Below, piece by piece: positions 1-8,439 of a stretch of DNA of 64,000 nucleotides. The notes under the pieces were generated by a model. It was not told where the DNA came from, ran no database searches, and saw only the letters and a program-made list of their open reading frames with translations. A program made the translations under genes and the position numbers. The stretch comes from Zavarzinella sp. GTDB taxonomy: Bacteria > Planctomycetota > Planctomycetia > Gemmatales > Gemmataceae. Position 1 is the stretch's first letter; the number at the start of each line of letters is the position of its first letter. The stretch lies in NCBI GenBank assembly GCA_041399155.1, contig JAWKTI010000001.1:186001-250000 (forward strand). The letters are read 5' to 3'.

Positions 1-461
1 TATTGCTCCGTCAATACGGTCACACCCGCTTCTTTCAGCATTTGCTGGGTAACACGCAACGCCACGTGGGGCTCGAACGTCCACTTCGCCTGATTTTTCA
101 CCTCCGGCTGATAGGGTGCGGGCAGTCCACGATCAGTATAGTCCTTCACAATTCTGGTGTGCCATTCGTGAAACAACCCCATCACGGTGCTACGCACCAT
201 CTGGTTGGAATCGCAGTGGCTCAGGCCGCCAGTGCTCATCGCACCGATATGGGAAGTGGGTTCCAACAGCACCACCTTCGCACCTTCACGTGCGGCAGCA
301 ATCGCCGCACAGAAACCCCCAGGTGTTGATCCATAGACAATCACATCGGCCTGAATGACAAGTGGGGGCTGTTTGTTCGCATCTTCGTCTTTGCCCATCG
401 CACTTTGGGACAAGCAAACAAGCAGAAGGAATCCAGGAATCAAATGGGAGAGAGAATTCAT
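1..461 (-). CDS. FAD-dependent oxidoreductase, exported, 3' end outside window
   Basis: Not bounded on the left: the reading frame runs off the window edge after about 153 codons. The ATG at 461 opens a hydrophobic signal peptide (LIPGFLLLVCLSQSAMG). A Rossmann-type FAD-binding stretch follows, beginning ADVIVYGSTPGGFCAAIAAA, and continues to an acidic beta2 end (VVLLEP). The next motif, SHIGAMSTGGLSHCDSN, is typical of the large secreted FAD oxidoreductases (PF12831-like) that planctomycetes carry in many copies. The substrate cannot be told from this part; some family members are linked to carbohydrate degradation. The protein should act outside the cytoplasm. The fold and export signal are read from the sequence; the family name rests on resemblance. 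Confidence 0.8.
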   Translation of the reverse strand, partial: MNSLSHLIPGFLLLVCLSQSAMGKDEDANKQPPLVIQADVIVYGSTPGGFCAAIAAAREGAKVVLLEPTSHIGAMSTGGLSHCDSNQMVRSTVMGLFHEWHTRIVKDYTDRGLPAPYQPEVKNQAKWTFEPHVALRVTQQMLKEAGVTVLTEQ

Positions 462-521
462 AATTTTTGCAATATTGGAATGTGGTAATAATTAAAATGA
501 GCGAAGATTTTCTAATAATCC

Positions 522-1466
522 TTATCCATTTGGTGCCGCCACTTTATTGCGGAAGTAATCGAGCGTGCGAGACAAACCTTCCGATCGATCGATTTTCGGT
601 TCCCAGCCGAGCAATTCTTTTGCCCGGCTGATATCGGGCTTACGCACCTTGGGATCATCCTGTGGCAATTCTTTGTATTCAATTCCACTGCTGCTGCCGG
701 ATAGCTTCAGAATCTCCTGTGCAAACTCCAGGATGGTAATTTCGGCCGGATTCCCCAGGTTGACTGGCAGATGATAATCGGTCTGTAACAGGCGGTAAAT
801 CCCTTCCACCAAATCAGTTACGTAACAAAAACTGCGGGTCTGAGAGCCATCTCCATAAATCGTCAGTGGTTCCCCACGCAGTGCCTGACCCATGAAGTTG
901 GGCAGCACCCGGCCATCATCCAGCCGCATTCGTGGGCCGTAAGTATTAAAAATTCTAATAATGTGTGTGTTTACATTGTGCGTGCGGTGGTAGGCCATCG
1001 TCATCGCTTCCGCAAATCGTTTGGCTTCATCGTAGACCCCACGCACACCGATTGGGTTGACGTTGCCCCAGTAAGACTCCTTTTGTGGGTGCTCAATCGG
1101 GTCGCCATAGACTTCACTGGTGCTGGCTAACAGGTACCTGGCCCCTTTTTCTTTGGCAATGCCCAGCGTCACGTGTGTGCCCAGCGAGCCCACTTTTAAT
1201 GTCTGGATTGGGTAATTCAGATAATCGACCGGACTGGCGGGGCTGGCAAAGTGCAGCACATTATCGATCGGACCTGAAATTTTCAGTGGGAACGAAATAT
1301 TGTGCCCAATGAACTCAAAGCGGGGATTCTCCCGAAATGGATCCAGATTCGACAAACTACCGGTGATAAAATTATCGACGCACACCACATGGTGGCCTTC
1401 TGCCAGAAACCGCTCGCACAGATGCGAGCCAATAAAGCCACCCCCACCGGTAATCAAAGTACGCAC
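522..1466 (-). CDS. UDP-glucuronic acid decarboxylase-like NAD-dependent epimerase/dehydratase
   Basis: A 314-residue extended short-chain dehydrogenase. The amino terminus has the NAD-binding glycine motif TGGGGFIGSHL. STSEVYGDP is followed by the YDEAKR catalytic Tyr-Lys pair. RIFNTYGPRM is typical of the UDP-sugar epimerase/decarboxylase branch. Overall resemblance is closest to UDP-glucuronate decarboxylase (UDP-xylose synthase), which oxidises and decarboxylates UDP-glucuronate to UDP-xylose for surface polysaccharides. Length is normal for bacterial forms. It stands alone, with no glycosyltransferases adjacent. A dTDP-glucose dehydratase or UDP-glucose epimerase is less likely but not excluded by inspection. 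Confidence 0.85.
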   Translation of the reverse strand: MRTLITGGGGFIGSHLCERFLAEGHHVVCVDNFITGSLSNLDPFRENPRFEFIGHNISFPLKISGPIDNVLHFASPASPVDYLNYPIQTLKVGSLGTHVTLGIAKEKGARYLLASTSEVYGDPIEHPQKESYWGNVNPIGVRGVYDEAKRFAEAMTMAYHRTHNVNTHIIRIFNTYGPRMRLDDGRVLPNFMGQALRGEPLTIYGDGSQTRSFCYVTDLVEGIYRLLQTDYHLPVNLGNPAEITILEFAQEILKLSGSSSGIEYKELPQDDPKVRKPDISRAKELLGWEPKIDRSEGLSRTLDYFRNKVAAPNG

Positions 1467-1817
1467 ACTTTTCTCCTCTCGTATTCGCCAACTGAAGTAG
1501 ATTTATTCTACAAATTTCCCCACGATCAGCTTTCTCTCGGCTACTGCCCAACCGCATCGACGAAATAACATGTGTGGCGAACCACCCGGTCCAAGGAATT
1601 ACTGCGACGAGACAGCGTATAGTAGCACCTGCTTCTAGCAGGTGTTCGTGTTATTTCAGCGACAGGATGCCGTTGCCATGTGATTGCGAATCTTATTTGT
1701 TGCGATTTTCTCAGCTTTTGCTGTCAAAAAGTGTACTGAGTTGGGTGTCAAGCATCGAGAGACTTGATTAGCTGAATTTCTTACCATCATAAAATCATTC
1801 CAATCTGAGTGAACCTT
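1467..1817. other. Intergenic region with one small hairpin
   Basis: No convincing gene. The only structure noticed is a 7-bp stem (CACCTGC/GCAGGTG) with a 5-nt loop at 1626-1644. No T-run follows it, so it is not a classical terminator. Confidence 0.5.
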
Positions 1818-2252
1818 TTAATCTTCTGACTTGAGTCGATTCCAGAATTCCTGCAGCGTCATTCCTAATTTGAGTAATCGATCCTGAACTGAATCCGTAT
1901 CAGAATCATAAAAATATACTTGTGAATCAGTAGAAAAACAATCAACAAAAAAGTAGTCACCACCGGCATCAACTGCAAAGGGGAAGTACTTTTTTTCTAC
2001 AATTCGACGTTTTTGTACTAGCAGCTTGTAGGAATCAACGGCTGTGCCAAAGTCTTTGGAAGACAGCAATGGTAATGTCTCATTGACAACAGTATGTAGC
2101 CCTTCTACTTGAATTACATACGGATCGGGAGAACCTCCATTGTAGTTAGCAAACAATTCTCTTAGAGATTTTGGAAACCGAATGCCTAGCTCGATCTCGA
2201 CACTAGAAATTTCAGCGTCGGTCAGTTTCCTGTCTAAATTTGTAAATCGCAC
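1818..2252 (-). CDS. SUKH (SMI1/KNR4) family protein
   Basis: A 144-residue protein opening with LTDAEISSVEIELGIRFPKS and then LRELFANYNGGSP. This is the signature helix and Asn-Gly turn of the SUKH-1 (SMI1/KNR4) fold. A glycine/aspartate loop (DAGGDYFFVD) and a C-terminal SLQEFWNRL-like helix complete the domain. SUKH proteins are often immunity proteins of contact-dependent polymorphic toxins, but stand-alone members also occur. No toxin gene lies beside it. The start is GTG at 2252, supported by a strong Shine-Dalgarno sequence (GAAGGAG) 6 nt upstream. AT content is visibly higher than in flanking genes. Confidence 0.8.
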   Translation of the reverse strand: MRFTNLDRKLTDAEISSVEIELGIRFPKSLRELFANYNGGSPDPYVIQVEGLHTVVNETLPLLSSKDFGTAVDSYKLLVQKRRIVEKKYFPFAVDAGGDYFFVDCFSTDSQVYFYDSDTDSVQDRLLKLGMTLQEFWNRLKSED

Positions 2253-2418
2253 TATTCACTCCTTCGCCCCTACGAAACTACTATGCTGCATATTCTGTTT
2301 TCTCTTGCATTTGCAGACACAACGGTCACGGCGTTATTGAAATTTCGACAATTCAATCTTCTTTAAATCGACACAGATATAATGTACCAGCAAAGATCCC
2401 GATTTTGGTTTCCCTTCG

Positions 2419-3453
2419 ATGAATCTGGCAAGCTGGCTGATTTCCGTGCTGATGTTTTGGTCGCCTGTGGCAGAACCGAAACTGGATGTACATTACGTCC
2501 CTACCCCGCCTGAGATTGTCACCGCCATGTTAAAACTTGCCGAAATGGGCAAAAACGACACTCTCTACGATCTTGGGTGCGGCGATGGGCGATTTGTGAT
2601 TACCGCATTAAAAGATTTTCATATTCAGCGTGCCGTGGGGATCGATCTGGATCCCAAATGGGCCAAAATCGCCCGCGAGAAATGTCAGGCGGCCAAACTC
2701 GGAGAACGAGCCCGCATAGTTGAAGGGGATATCCTGAAATGGAAAAGTTACCGCGAAGCCACCGTGGTAACACTGTATCTTCTTCCGGAAGTGAATACCA
2801 AGCTGAAACGCGAATTAAAACCGGGTAGCCGCGTGGTATCGCACGAATTCCCCGTGGGTGACTGGCACCCAGAACGCTACGAGTTCATTAAAGACAATAC
2901 GGGCAAAGAGCATCTGGTGTATCTGTATGTGGTGCCCGAGGCTGGCCCGATGCCCCGCGAACAACCCCGCGTGCCCTACGTTCCCACCCCACAGCCGGTG
3001 GTGGAACAGATGCTGAAAATGGCCAAGGTACAGTCCACCGATAGGGTGGTCGATCTGGGCTGTGGGGATGGCCGGATTGTGGTGACCGCTGTCAAACAGT
3101 TTGGTGCCAAATCGGGCGTTGGCTACGATATTGATCCGGAACGGATTCGCGAATCGCAGGCCAATGCCAAAAAGCAGGGGGTGGCCGATCGCTGCCAATT
3201 TGTTCAACAGGACATTCTGAAACTGAAAACCCTGAATCAGCCCACGGTGGTGACTTTATACCTCTTTCCTGAGTTGAACGAAAAACTGGCACCAATGCTG
3301 CGAAAAGAGCTGGCACCCGGGAGCAGGATCGTTTCCTACGATTACCTGATGGGCGACTGGGAACCGGATCGCGAAATTCGCTTCAAAGACACCCACGGCG
3401 ACGATCACTCCATCTACCTGTGGGTGATTCCTGAAGCAAAAAAGAGACCATAG
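2419..3453 (+). CDS. Exported protein with two tandem class I SAM-methyltransferase domains
   Basis: A 344-residue protein. After a short hydrophobic leader (residues 1-20) come two homologous halves, about 25-180 and 190-340. Each starts YVPTP, then has a methyltransferase motif I (LYDLGCGDGRF; VVDLGCGDGRI) and an acidic motif II (VGIDLDPKW; VGYDIDPER). Each also has a VVTLYLxPE strand and ends with a conserved GDW/YLWV-like segment. Single-domain relatives resemble the ATP-synthase-c lysine methyltransferase group (FAM173-like); the substrate here is unknown. nfo starts only 3 nt after the stop, so the two are probably co-transcribed. An exported SAM-dependent enzyme is puzzling because SAM is cytoplasmic; the leader might instead be a membrane anchor. 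Confidence 0.75.
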   Translation: MNLASWLISVLMFWSPVAEPKLDVHYVPTPPEIVTAMLKLAEMGKNDTLYDLGCGDGRFVITALKDFHIQRAVGIDLDPKWAKIAREKCQAAKLGERARIVEGDILKWKSYREATVVTLYLLPEVNTKLKRELKPGSRVVSHEFPVGDWHPERYEFIKDNTGKEHLVYLYVVPEAGPMPREQPRVPYVPTPQPVVEQMLKMAKVQSTDRVVDLGCGDGRIVVTAVKQFGAKSGVGYDIDPERIRESQANAKKQGVADRCQFVQQDILKLKTLNQPTVVTLYLFPELNEKLAPMLRKELAPGSRIVSYDYLMGDWEPDREIRFKDTHGDDHSIYLWVIPEAKKRP

Positions 3454-3456
3454 AAG

Positions 3457-4371
3457 ATGCATATTCTGGGTGCCCACCTGTCGATTGCAGGTGGCTTTCA
3501 CCGGGCAATTGAAGCCGCCGTCGATATGGAAATGCAGACGGTACAACTGTTTACGGCAACCCCTTCCCGCTGGCAGGTGGCAGCCCACACCACCGGACGT
3601 GGGAAAACGAAACAGACTACCTGGAAGCCGGGCGTGCTGGCTGATTCTGCAATAGAACTGTTTCACCAGTCACAGGCAACCGCCCAGCTTCAATGCCTGG
3701 TGGCCCACGATTCCTACCTGATTAATCTGGCAACCTCCGATGACCTGCTGTGGGGCAAATCGATTGCCGCCTTTTCTGAAGAAATCCGCCGTGCCGATGC
3801 CCTGGGGCTGGATTATCTGGTGATGCACCCGGGGGCCCACCTGGGCGAAGGGGAAGAAATCGGTCTGGAACGGGTGGTGACCGCATTTCTGCAGATTCTG
3901 GAGCAGTTGCCTGATTTTCAGGTGAACGTGCTGGTGGAACTGACTGCCGGTCAAGGTACCACGCTGGGCTACCGATTTGAGCATCTGGGCACTATCCTGC
4001 GCGGGGTGAATGATAGCCGCTTTGGCGTGTGCTTTGATACGTGCCACGCACTGGCAGGTGGATATCATTGGGAAACCGATGCCGACTATCAAACGATGTG
4101 GGATGAATTTGACTCCCACGTAGGCCTGGAAAAATTAAAGCTTTTTCATTTAAATGACAGCAAAAAGCCCTGTGGTAGTCATGTTGACCGTCACGAGCAG
4201 ATTGGCCAGGGATATATTGGCCTCGAACCGTTCCGTAAGTTGTTGCAGGATAAGCGGTTCCGCAAAATTCCGATGATTCTGGAAACGCCCAAGACGAATG
4301 ACCAGAAAGAGCAGATGGACCCGGTGAACTTACGCACGTTGCGGGAGTTGGCGGGTGAATGGGATAGCTGA
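3457..4371 (+). CDS. nfo: Endonuclease IV (AP endonuclease)
   Basis: A 304-residue TIM-barrel apurinic/apyrimidinic endonuclease of base excision repair, which cuts the phosphodiester 5' to abasic sites. Family zinc-ligand motifs are visible in order: GAHLSIAGG near the start, VMHPGAHLGEGEE, VLVELTAGQG, GVCFDTCHALAGGY, FHLNDSK followed by the GSHVDRHEQIGQG segment, and ILETPK. Length is slightly above the roughly 280-residue norm. It begins 3 nt after the tandem methyltransferase stop and is probably its operon partner. Confidence 0.93.
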   Translation: MHILGAHLSIAGGFHRAIEAAVDMEMQTVQLFTATPSRWQVAAHTTGRGKTKQTTWKPGVLADSAIELFHQSQATAQLQCLVAHDSYLINLATSDDLLWGKSIAAFSEEIRRADALGLDYLVMHPGAHLGEGEEIGLERVVTAFLQILEQLPDFQVNVLVELTAGQGTTLGYRFEHLGTILRGVNDSRFGVCFDTCHALAGGYHWETDADYQTMWDEFDSHVGLEKLKLFHLNDSKKPCGSHVDRHEQIGQGYIGLEPFRKLLQDKRFRKIPMILETPKTNDQKEQMDPVNLRTLRELAGEWDS

Positions 4372-4428
4372 TTGAGTGCGGGTCTGAGCAAAATTACCCG
4401 CAGGTTGGCAGTAAACTGTCAAAGACGC

Positions 4429-5721
4429 TTAACTTTCAATTAACTGCTTTACCAGCACCTGCGATTTGCGGCCGCTGCGGTCATAAACCTGTCTGCGGGC
4501 AGTGGGCAGGTCATCGGGGGTGCCCAATTTGTAACCACCCTTGGTGATAAAATAATTGAATGCCTGCGTGGAAAGGCAAAAGAGTGTACTAAACCCACTG
4601 GTGCGAGCGATTTCTTCTGTATAGCGGATCAATTTTCGGCCCACGCCTCGGTTTTCGTATTGTGTATCGACGTAAACGCTTGCCAGTTCGGCCTTTTGCT
4701 CTCCTGGATAGAGATGCAGGGCACAGCAGCCAATGATGTTGCGGTCGACTTCAAAGACAAAATAGTCCTCAATCGTACGTTCCAACTCCGCCCGCGAACG
4801 TTTCAGTAGTTCTTCGGCCTCAAACCCCTGCTGCATCAGTGCGTACAACGCCCGAACATCGCGTTTCTGGGCCCGCCGAATCTGCTGGTATTCGTTTGCG
4901 TGCACCAACGTGCCCACACCTTCCTTGGAAAAGACCTCCGAAAGCAGCCCCTCTGGTGTGGTGCCATCAATAATGTGAATCCGTGGGACACCAATCCGAG
5001 CCGCACGCACGGCATTTTCGAGTTTCGAAATCGCTTCTGGTGGGGATAATTCGGCCCGCTGACTTCGTAAAATCGTTGCCGCTTCGTCAGCAGTCAGATT
5101 TCTGAGAACTTCTTCATCTTTCTGAAGTACTTTATGGGCAGCAAGATAGATCAGTTTGGTGGCACCGATCGCTTTCGCCACTTCAACGGCCACCGCATCG
5201 GAATTCAGCCGGTAACATCGCCCTGTACCATCAAAACCCATTGGGGGAATCACCGGGAAAATATCATTGGTCATCAGTACATTCAGCAGTTGAATGTCGA
5301 TTCGCTCCACTTTGCCGGTAAATTGATGGTCGACCCCACGTAAAATCCCTGCGGGGTGGGCTACAAGTACATTAGGAATGGCCCCACGCAGATCCTGATC
5401 GCTCAATGCCTGCAGCAGCGTGTGGGAAACTTTACTGGCTGCCTGAATGCTGACATCCAGCGTCAATTGATCGGTAATGCCAATTCCATCGCTGTTGGAA
5501 AGGCGAATTCCGGCCTTGGCAGCCAATTGGCGAACCTGTAACCCGGCACCGTGCACCAGCACCACCCGGATGTTCAGGCTGCGTAACAGCGCCAGGTCGA
5601 GCACAATATTCTGAAAATTTTCGTCCGCAACGACCGCACCGTCGATCGCAATAACAAACGATCGATCGCGAAATTCAGGGATATAGCGCAAAATTTCGCG
5701 CAGATCGGTCAATCGAAACAT
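4429..5721 (-). CDS. argA: N-acetylglutamate synthase (amino-acid N-acetyltransferase)
   Basis: A 430-residue two-domain protein. Residues about 1-285 are an amino-acid-kinase fold (FVIAIDGAVVADENFQN; VVLVHGAGLQVRQL; LNSDAVAVEVAKAIGATKL). Residues about 290-430 are a GNAT acetyltransferase (ELASVYVDTQYENRGVGRKL is the acetyl-CoA loop). This matches E. coli ArgA in architecture and length; it makes N-acetylglutamate, the first step of arginine biosynthesis. It was originally divergent from trxB: its first 38 codons and upstream DNA are duplicated beside the intact trxB at 8183-8439. Confidence 0.9.
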   Translation of the reverse strand: MFRLTDLREILRYIPEFRDRSFVIAIDGAVVADENFQNIVLDLALLRSLNIRVVLVHGAGLQVRQLAAKAGIRLSNSDGIGITDQLTLDVSIQAASKVSHTLLQALSDQDLRGAIPNVLVAHPAGILRGVDHQFTGKVERIDIQLLNVLMTNDIFPVIPPMGFDGTGRCYRLNSDAVAVEVAKAIGATKLIYLAAHKVLQKDEEVLRNLTADEAATILRSQRAELSPPEAISKLENAVRAARIGVPRIHIIDGTTPEGLLSEVFSKEGVGTLVHANEYQQIRRAQKRDVRALYALMQQGFEAEELLKRSRAELERTIEDYFVFEVDRNIIGCCALHLYPGEQKAELASVYVDTQYENRGVGRKLIRYTEEIARTSGFSTLFCLSTQAFNYFITKGGYKLGTPDDLPTARRQVYDRSGRKSQVLVKQLIES

Positions 5722-5864
5722 TTACCTGCCCAGGACTGAATCGAAAATGTCCGCAAATTGTCTAAGCTGTGTATAAAAGTTACCTTACTTGCATACTTCT
5801 TACGATTCACGACAAAAAAGAACAATAGAGCGGAATTATGGCAGAAACTGTAGCAAACGTGATC
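5608..5864. repeat. Left copy of duplicated argA-trxB junction
   Basis: These 257 bp match 8183-8439 at a constant offset of 2575 with no indels and three substitutions seen by eye. Two lie in the argA codons and are synonymous; one lies in the trxB start region (GCA versus GAA). The segment spans the argA 5' end, the whole divergent intergenic region and the first nine trxB codons. Confidence 0.95.
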
Positions 5865-5936
5865 GCCAGAATGGCATCATTCCGCTTGGGCAACTATCGC
5901 TGATGACCGAACTGGAAAACTTTCCAGGCTTTCCCA
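5838..5936 (+). pseudogene. Truncated, internally deleted trxB fragment
   Basis: The ATG at 5838 and first nine codons match the intact trxB at 8413. About 103 nt are then missing, which shifts the frame, and similarity resumes as NGIIPLGQLSLMTE and NFPGFP (intact copy: NGTIPLGQLSLTTE). Similarity ends near 5936. The part after the deletion differs from the intact gene at about 10 of 72 positions, far more than the part before it, so the two stretches have different histories. No functional product is possible. Confidence 0.88.
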
Positions 5937-5959
5937 AATATCTCACCGAAATTTCCCGA

Positions 5960-6096
5960 CTAATTTTCAGCTTTCTCTGGCAAGGTTGGGATAAAGCAGC
6001 CGATCACTTTGGTGCGTGACACTTTGACAGGTGTTCCTGCAACGATGCAGTCGAGTGCGTTACGCAGCTCGGATTGCGTCGGGGCAACTCTTTTTT
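5960..6096 (-). other. Displaced C-terminal reading frame of the cytochrome/monooxygenase gene
   Basis: In the frame shifted by one base, downstream of a run of six A (6091-6096, minus strand), the sequence reads RVAPTQSELRNALDCIVAG and then VSRTKVIGCFIPTL, with a TAG stop at 5960-5962. This is the expected ending of planctomycete redoxin-terminated proteins of this family. One extra A, or a -1 ribosomal slip, would join it to the main frame for a 645-residue product. Confidence 0.8.
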
Positions 6097-7896
6097 GCCT
6101 AATTCCGGGAACCGGTCATCGATTCGTCCACGATAGGCAATGGTACCATTCGGCAGCAAGATGGCTGCTTCCGGGGTATGGGTAACAGCAGTGGCTTGAA
6201 CAAGATCGTGTTGAGAATCGAGAAGAACCGGCAATTTGATCTGATATTCTTTAGCATGTTTCTTTGCTGTGGCGGCAGTTAACTCGGGATCTACATGCAC
6301 CAAAAAGCACTGGATCGAATTCTTGGCGTAGTCATCCGCAATCCTGTTGATCTCAGGGAGATAGGCATTCGCATTGGGGCATTCTGTCGTGACAAAAAAG
6401 AATACTTTTGCTGTTGCGTCAGTTAGTTGCAAGGGATAGCGGTCCGTCCCATCCAGGTCTTGGAACTTTTTCGATTGGGGCTTGGCATCTTTCTCTGGAG
6501 TTGTCAAACGCATTCTCGGTAGATTTTCACGGAGCTGAGCGGGACTAATTCCAAGTTGTTCAAAATCAATTTTATCGCCCCGAAGCCGAGACCGCAGAAA
6601 GGCTTTTGTTACATGTGTTCGAATGGATGTTTGTAAATTCTTTGCATCGGATTCCTCGGCAGGAACCAGCAGCAATGTCACAGAACCCATCTCGTCACTG
6701 GAACCTTCGCCCCAGCGGACAGCGATCGGTGGAGAGTTTGGATTACGGGGATTGGCATCCGAGTTATCCCAGGTAATCTCCGATCGGACGATGGTTCCTT
6801 TAGGCAATCGAAACGGCTTTTTGTATAGATACTGCCCCTGCCAATTGAAATCCCAATCGTTGATGAAAAATACCTTTTTCTCCGTTTTATCTGGTAAAAT
6901 CGCAGTGGATTTTAAGGTCTTGCCAATGTAGTGTGCATGGGCTCCGACGCCGATCACATCAACATCGTATGGCAATTCGAAGGAATCCTGAACTTTGAAG
7001 TCGGCCTTGCCTGCTGGAATATTGATGTTTGCAAACAGCCCAAAAGCTGGTGGGAGCTGCAAAGGAATTAAAGTCCTTTTAGGTGGAGTTTTAGCAAAGT
7101 GGATACCAATGGTGATTGTTTCCTGTTCCACTTTCCCGGAAAGATGAAAGTGTGCTTGCAGGAGAAAGTCCGACCCTTTTTTCAGCGGGTACGCTAAACC
7201 CTCTGGAAGCTTAACTGGTGTCGCACCAACCGCCCAACCACCTAAAGCACCAGTTGGCCGAAAGCCCATCCCTGAAAAACTAAGTGGACCGTCTTTCGTC
7301 TCCGCTTGGGCCTTCTCCCGAGCACGACCACTATCGTCTAATAAATACAACAAATGGTGAACAACATTCGGTGCCGTTGCCTGAAATTCGACCGCAGTAA
7401 CCCACTTGTCTTCTGTTAGGTTCGTGGGAATGACGAAATTCTGATAAATATCAGAACCATCAGCAGGAACAGTAAACGGCTTATCCATTTTGATGATCAA
7501 ATCCGGCTTGCCCAAGCGCCAACCTTCAGGATACTTGGGCAGTTTTGGAGTTTTTGCGGCATCACCTTCTGGCATGCCCGTTTCCACCCATTTTTGGAAC
7601 AGAGCGATTTGACTGTCGGTCAAGCGGCGTTCATTGAGAAATTCCTCATGTCCTGCTTCCGGTTGCCAGGGTGGCATGTAACGGTCTTTCATGACGCTTA
7701 ACATCATTTTGGCATGTTTGCGTGTCTCATTGTAATTCGTGATTACAAACGGTGCAACTTGGCCACTGCGGTGGCATGTCGTGCAGTTTTCAAAGACAAG
7801 TGGAGCGATATGCTCTGCGAAGGTGACTGTATTTGGTAGCTCATCAGCGAATCCAGGACATGCAAATACCAAGAATGCAATAATAACTGTGCGCAT
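6004..7896 (-). CDS. Exported cytochrome c / Cu type II monooxygenase-like / redoxin protein, frameshifted near C-terminus
   Basis: A 630-residue product as read. Residues 1-18 are a signal peptide. A haem c motif CTTCH lies at 38-42 with a cytochrome-type ending (YMPPW ... WVETGMPEGD). The middle region has PNVVHHLLYL, QAHFHLSG and GAHAHYIG, the His-rich motifs of copper type II ascorbate-dependent monooxygenases. From about 490 there is a thioredoxin-like domain with TTECPNANAY at the redox position and a conserved GRIDDRFPELGKK. The last roughly 23 residues are out of frame compared with the family; the proper ending lies in the next frame (5960-6096). The gene fills the block between the two argA-trxB junction copies. 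Function is unknown; extracytoplasmic redox chemistry is inferred. Confidence 0.85.
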   Translation of the reverse strand: MRTVIIAFLVFACPGFADELPNTVTFAEHIAPLVFENCTTCHRSGQVAPFVITNYNETRKHAKMMLSVMKDRYMPPWQPEAGHEEFLNERRLTDSQIALFQKWVETGMPEGDAAKTPKLPKYPEGWRLGKPDLIIKMDKPFTVPADGSDIYQNFVIPTNLTEDKWVTAVEFQATAPNVVHHLLYLLDDSGRAREKAQAETKDGPLSFSGMGFRPTGALGGWAVGATPVKLPEGLAYPLKKGSDFLLQAHFHLSGKVEQETITIGIHFAKTPPKRTLIPLQLPPAFGLFANINIPAGKADFKVQDSFELPYDVDVIGVGAHAHYIGKTLKSTAILPDKTEKKVFFINDWDFNWQGQYLYKKPFRLPKGTIVRSEITWDNSDANPRNPNSPPIAVRWGEGSSDEMGSVTLLLVPAEESDAKNLQTSIRTHVTKAFLRSRLRGDKIDFEQLGISPAQLRENLPRMRLTTPEKDAKPQSKKFQDLDGTDRYPLQLTDATAKVFFFVTTECPNANAYLPEINRIADDYAKNSIQCFLVHVDPELTAATAKKHAKEYQIKLPVLLDSQHDLVQATAVTHTPEAAILLPNGTIAYRGRIDDRFPELGKKELPRRNPSCVTHSTASLQEHLSKCHAPK

Positions 7897-8182
7897 AATT
7901 TATTCCCCAGGCAGATTTCATCTCTGCCATAACAACACAGAAAATATCAAAAAATTACATGAGATGCAGCTTTAGGCCTTTAATTCAAATGATTTTCATA
8001 CAATCTGCGCTAGATGTTAACGAAACGAATCGAAGAGGTTGATATGACAGCTGATCGTATCGGTTGATGCGATCCATTGCAGGGGTGAATTGAGCAATTT
8101 GCAGTAGCTGTCTGTCCATTGTTATTTCTGGTTCGCCAGGTAAGCATGAGAATTGCTGGTTCGACCTGTACAATTGTGCATA

Positions 8183-8296
8183 ATTCTGAAAATTTTCGTC
8201 GGCAACGACCGCACCGTCGATCGCAATAACAAACGATCGATCGCGAAATTCAGGGATATAGCGCAAAATTTCGCGAAGATCGGTCAATCGAAACAT
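8183..8296 (-). pseudogene. argA 5' fragment (first 38 codons)
   Basis: Starts at 8296 with the same amino terminus as ArgA (MFRLTDLREILRYIPE) and keeps it up to DENFQN. It then enters unrelated sequence that stays open to 7985 (YAQLYRSNQQ...). No kinase or GNAT domain remains. The two differences from argA in this stretch are synonymous. Confidence 0.9.
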
Positions 8297-8439
8297 TTAC
8301 CTGCCCAGGACTGAATCGAAAATGTCCGCAAATTGTCTAAGCTGTGTATAAAAGTTACCTTACTTGCATACTTCTTACGATTCACGACAAAAAAGAACAA
8401 TAGAGCGGAATTATGGCAGAAACTGTAGAAAACGTGATC
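8183..8439. repeat. Right copy of duplicated argA-trxB junction
   Basis: Partner of 5608-5864. On its right it continues into the intact trxB. On its left, identity stops abruptly within the argA coding sequence. Confidence 0.95.

Noticed and set aside
7985..8182. In-frame continuation of the argA fragment (65 more residues)
   Set aside because: The sequence after DENFQN has no resemblance to any domain and lies beyond the duplication breakpoint, so it is chance open frame.
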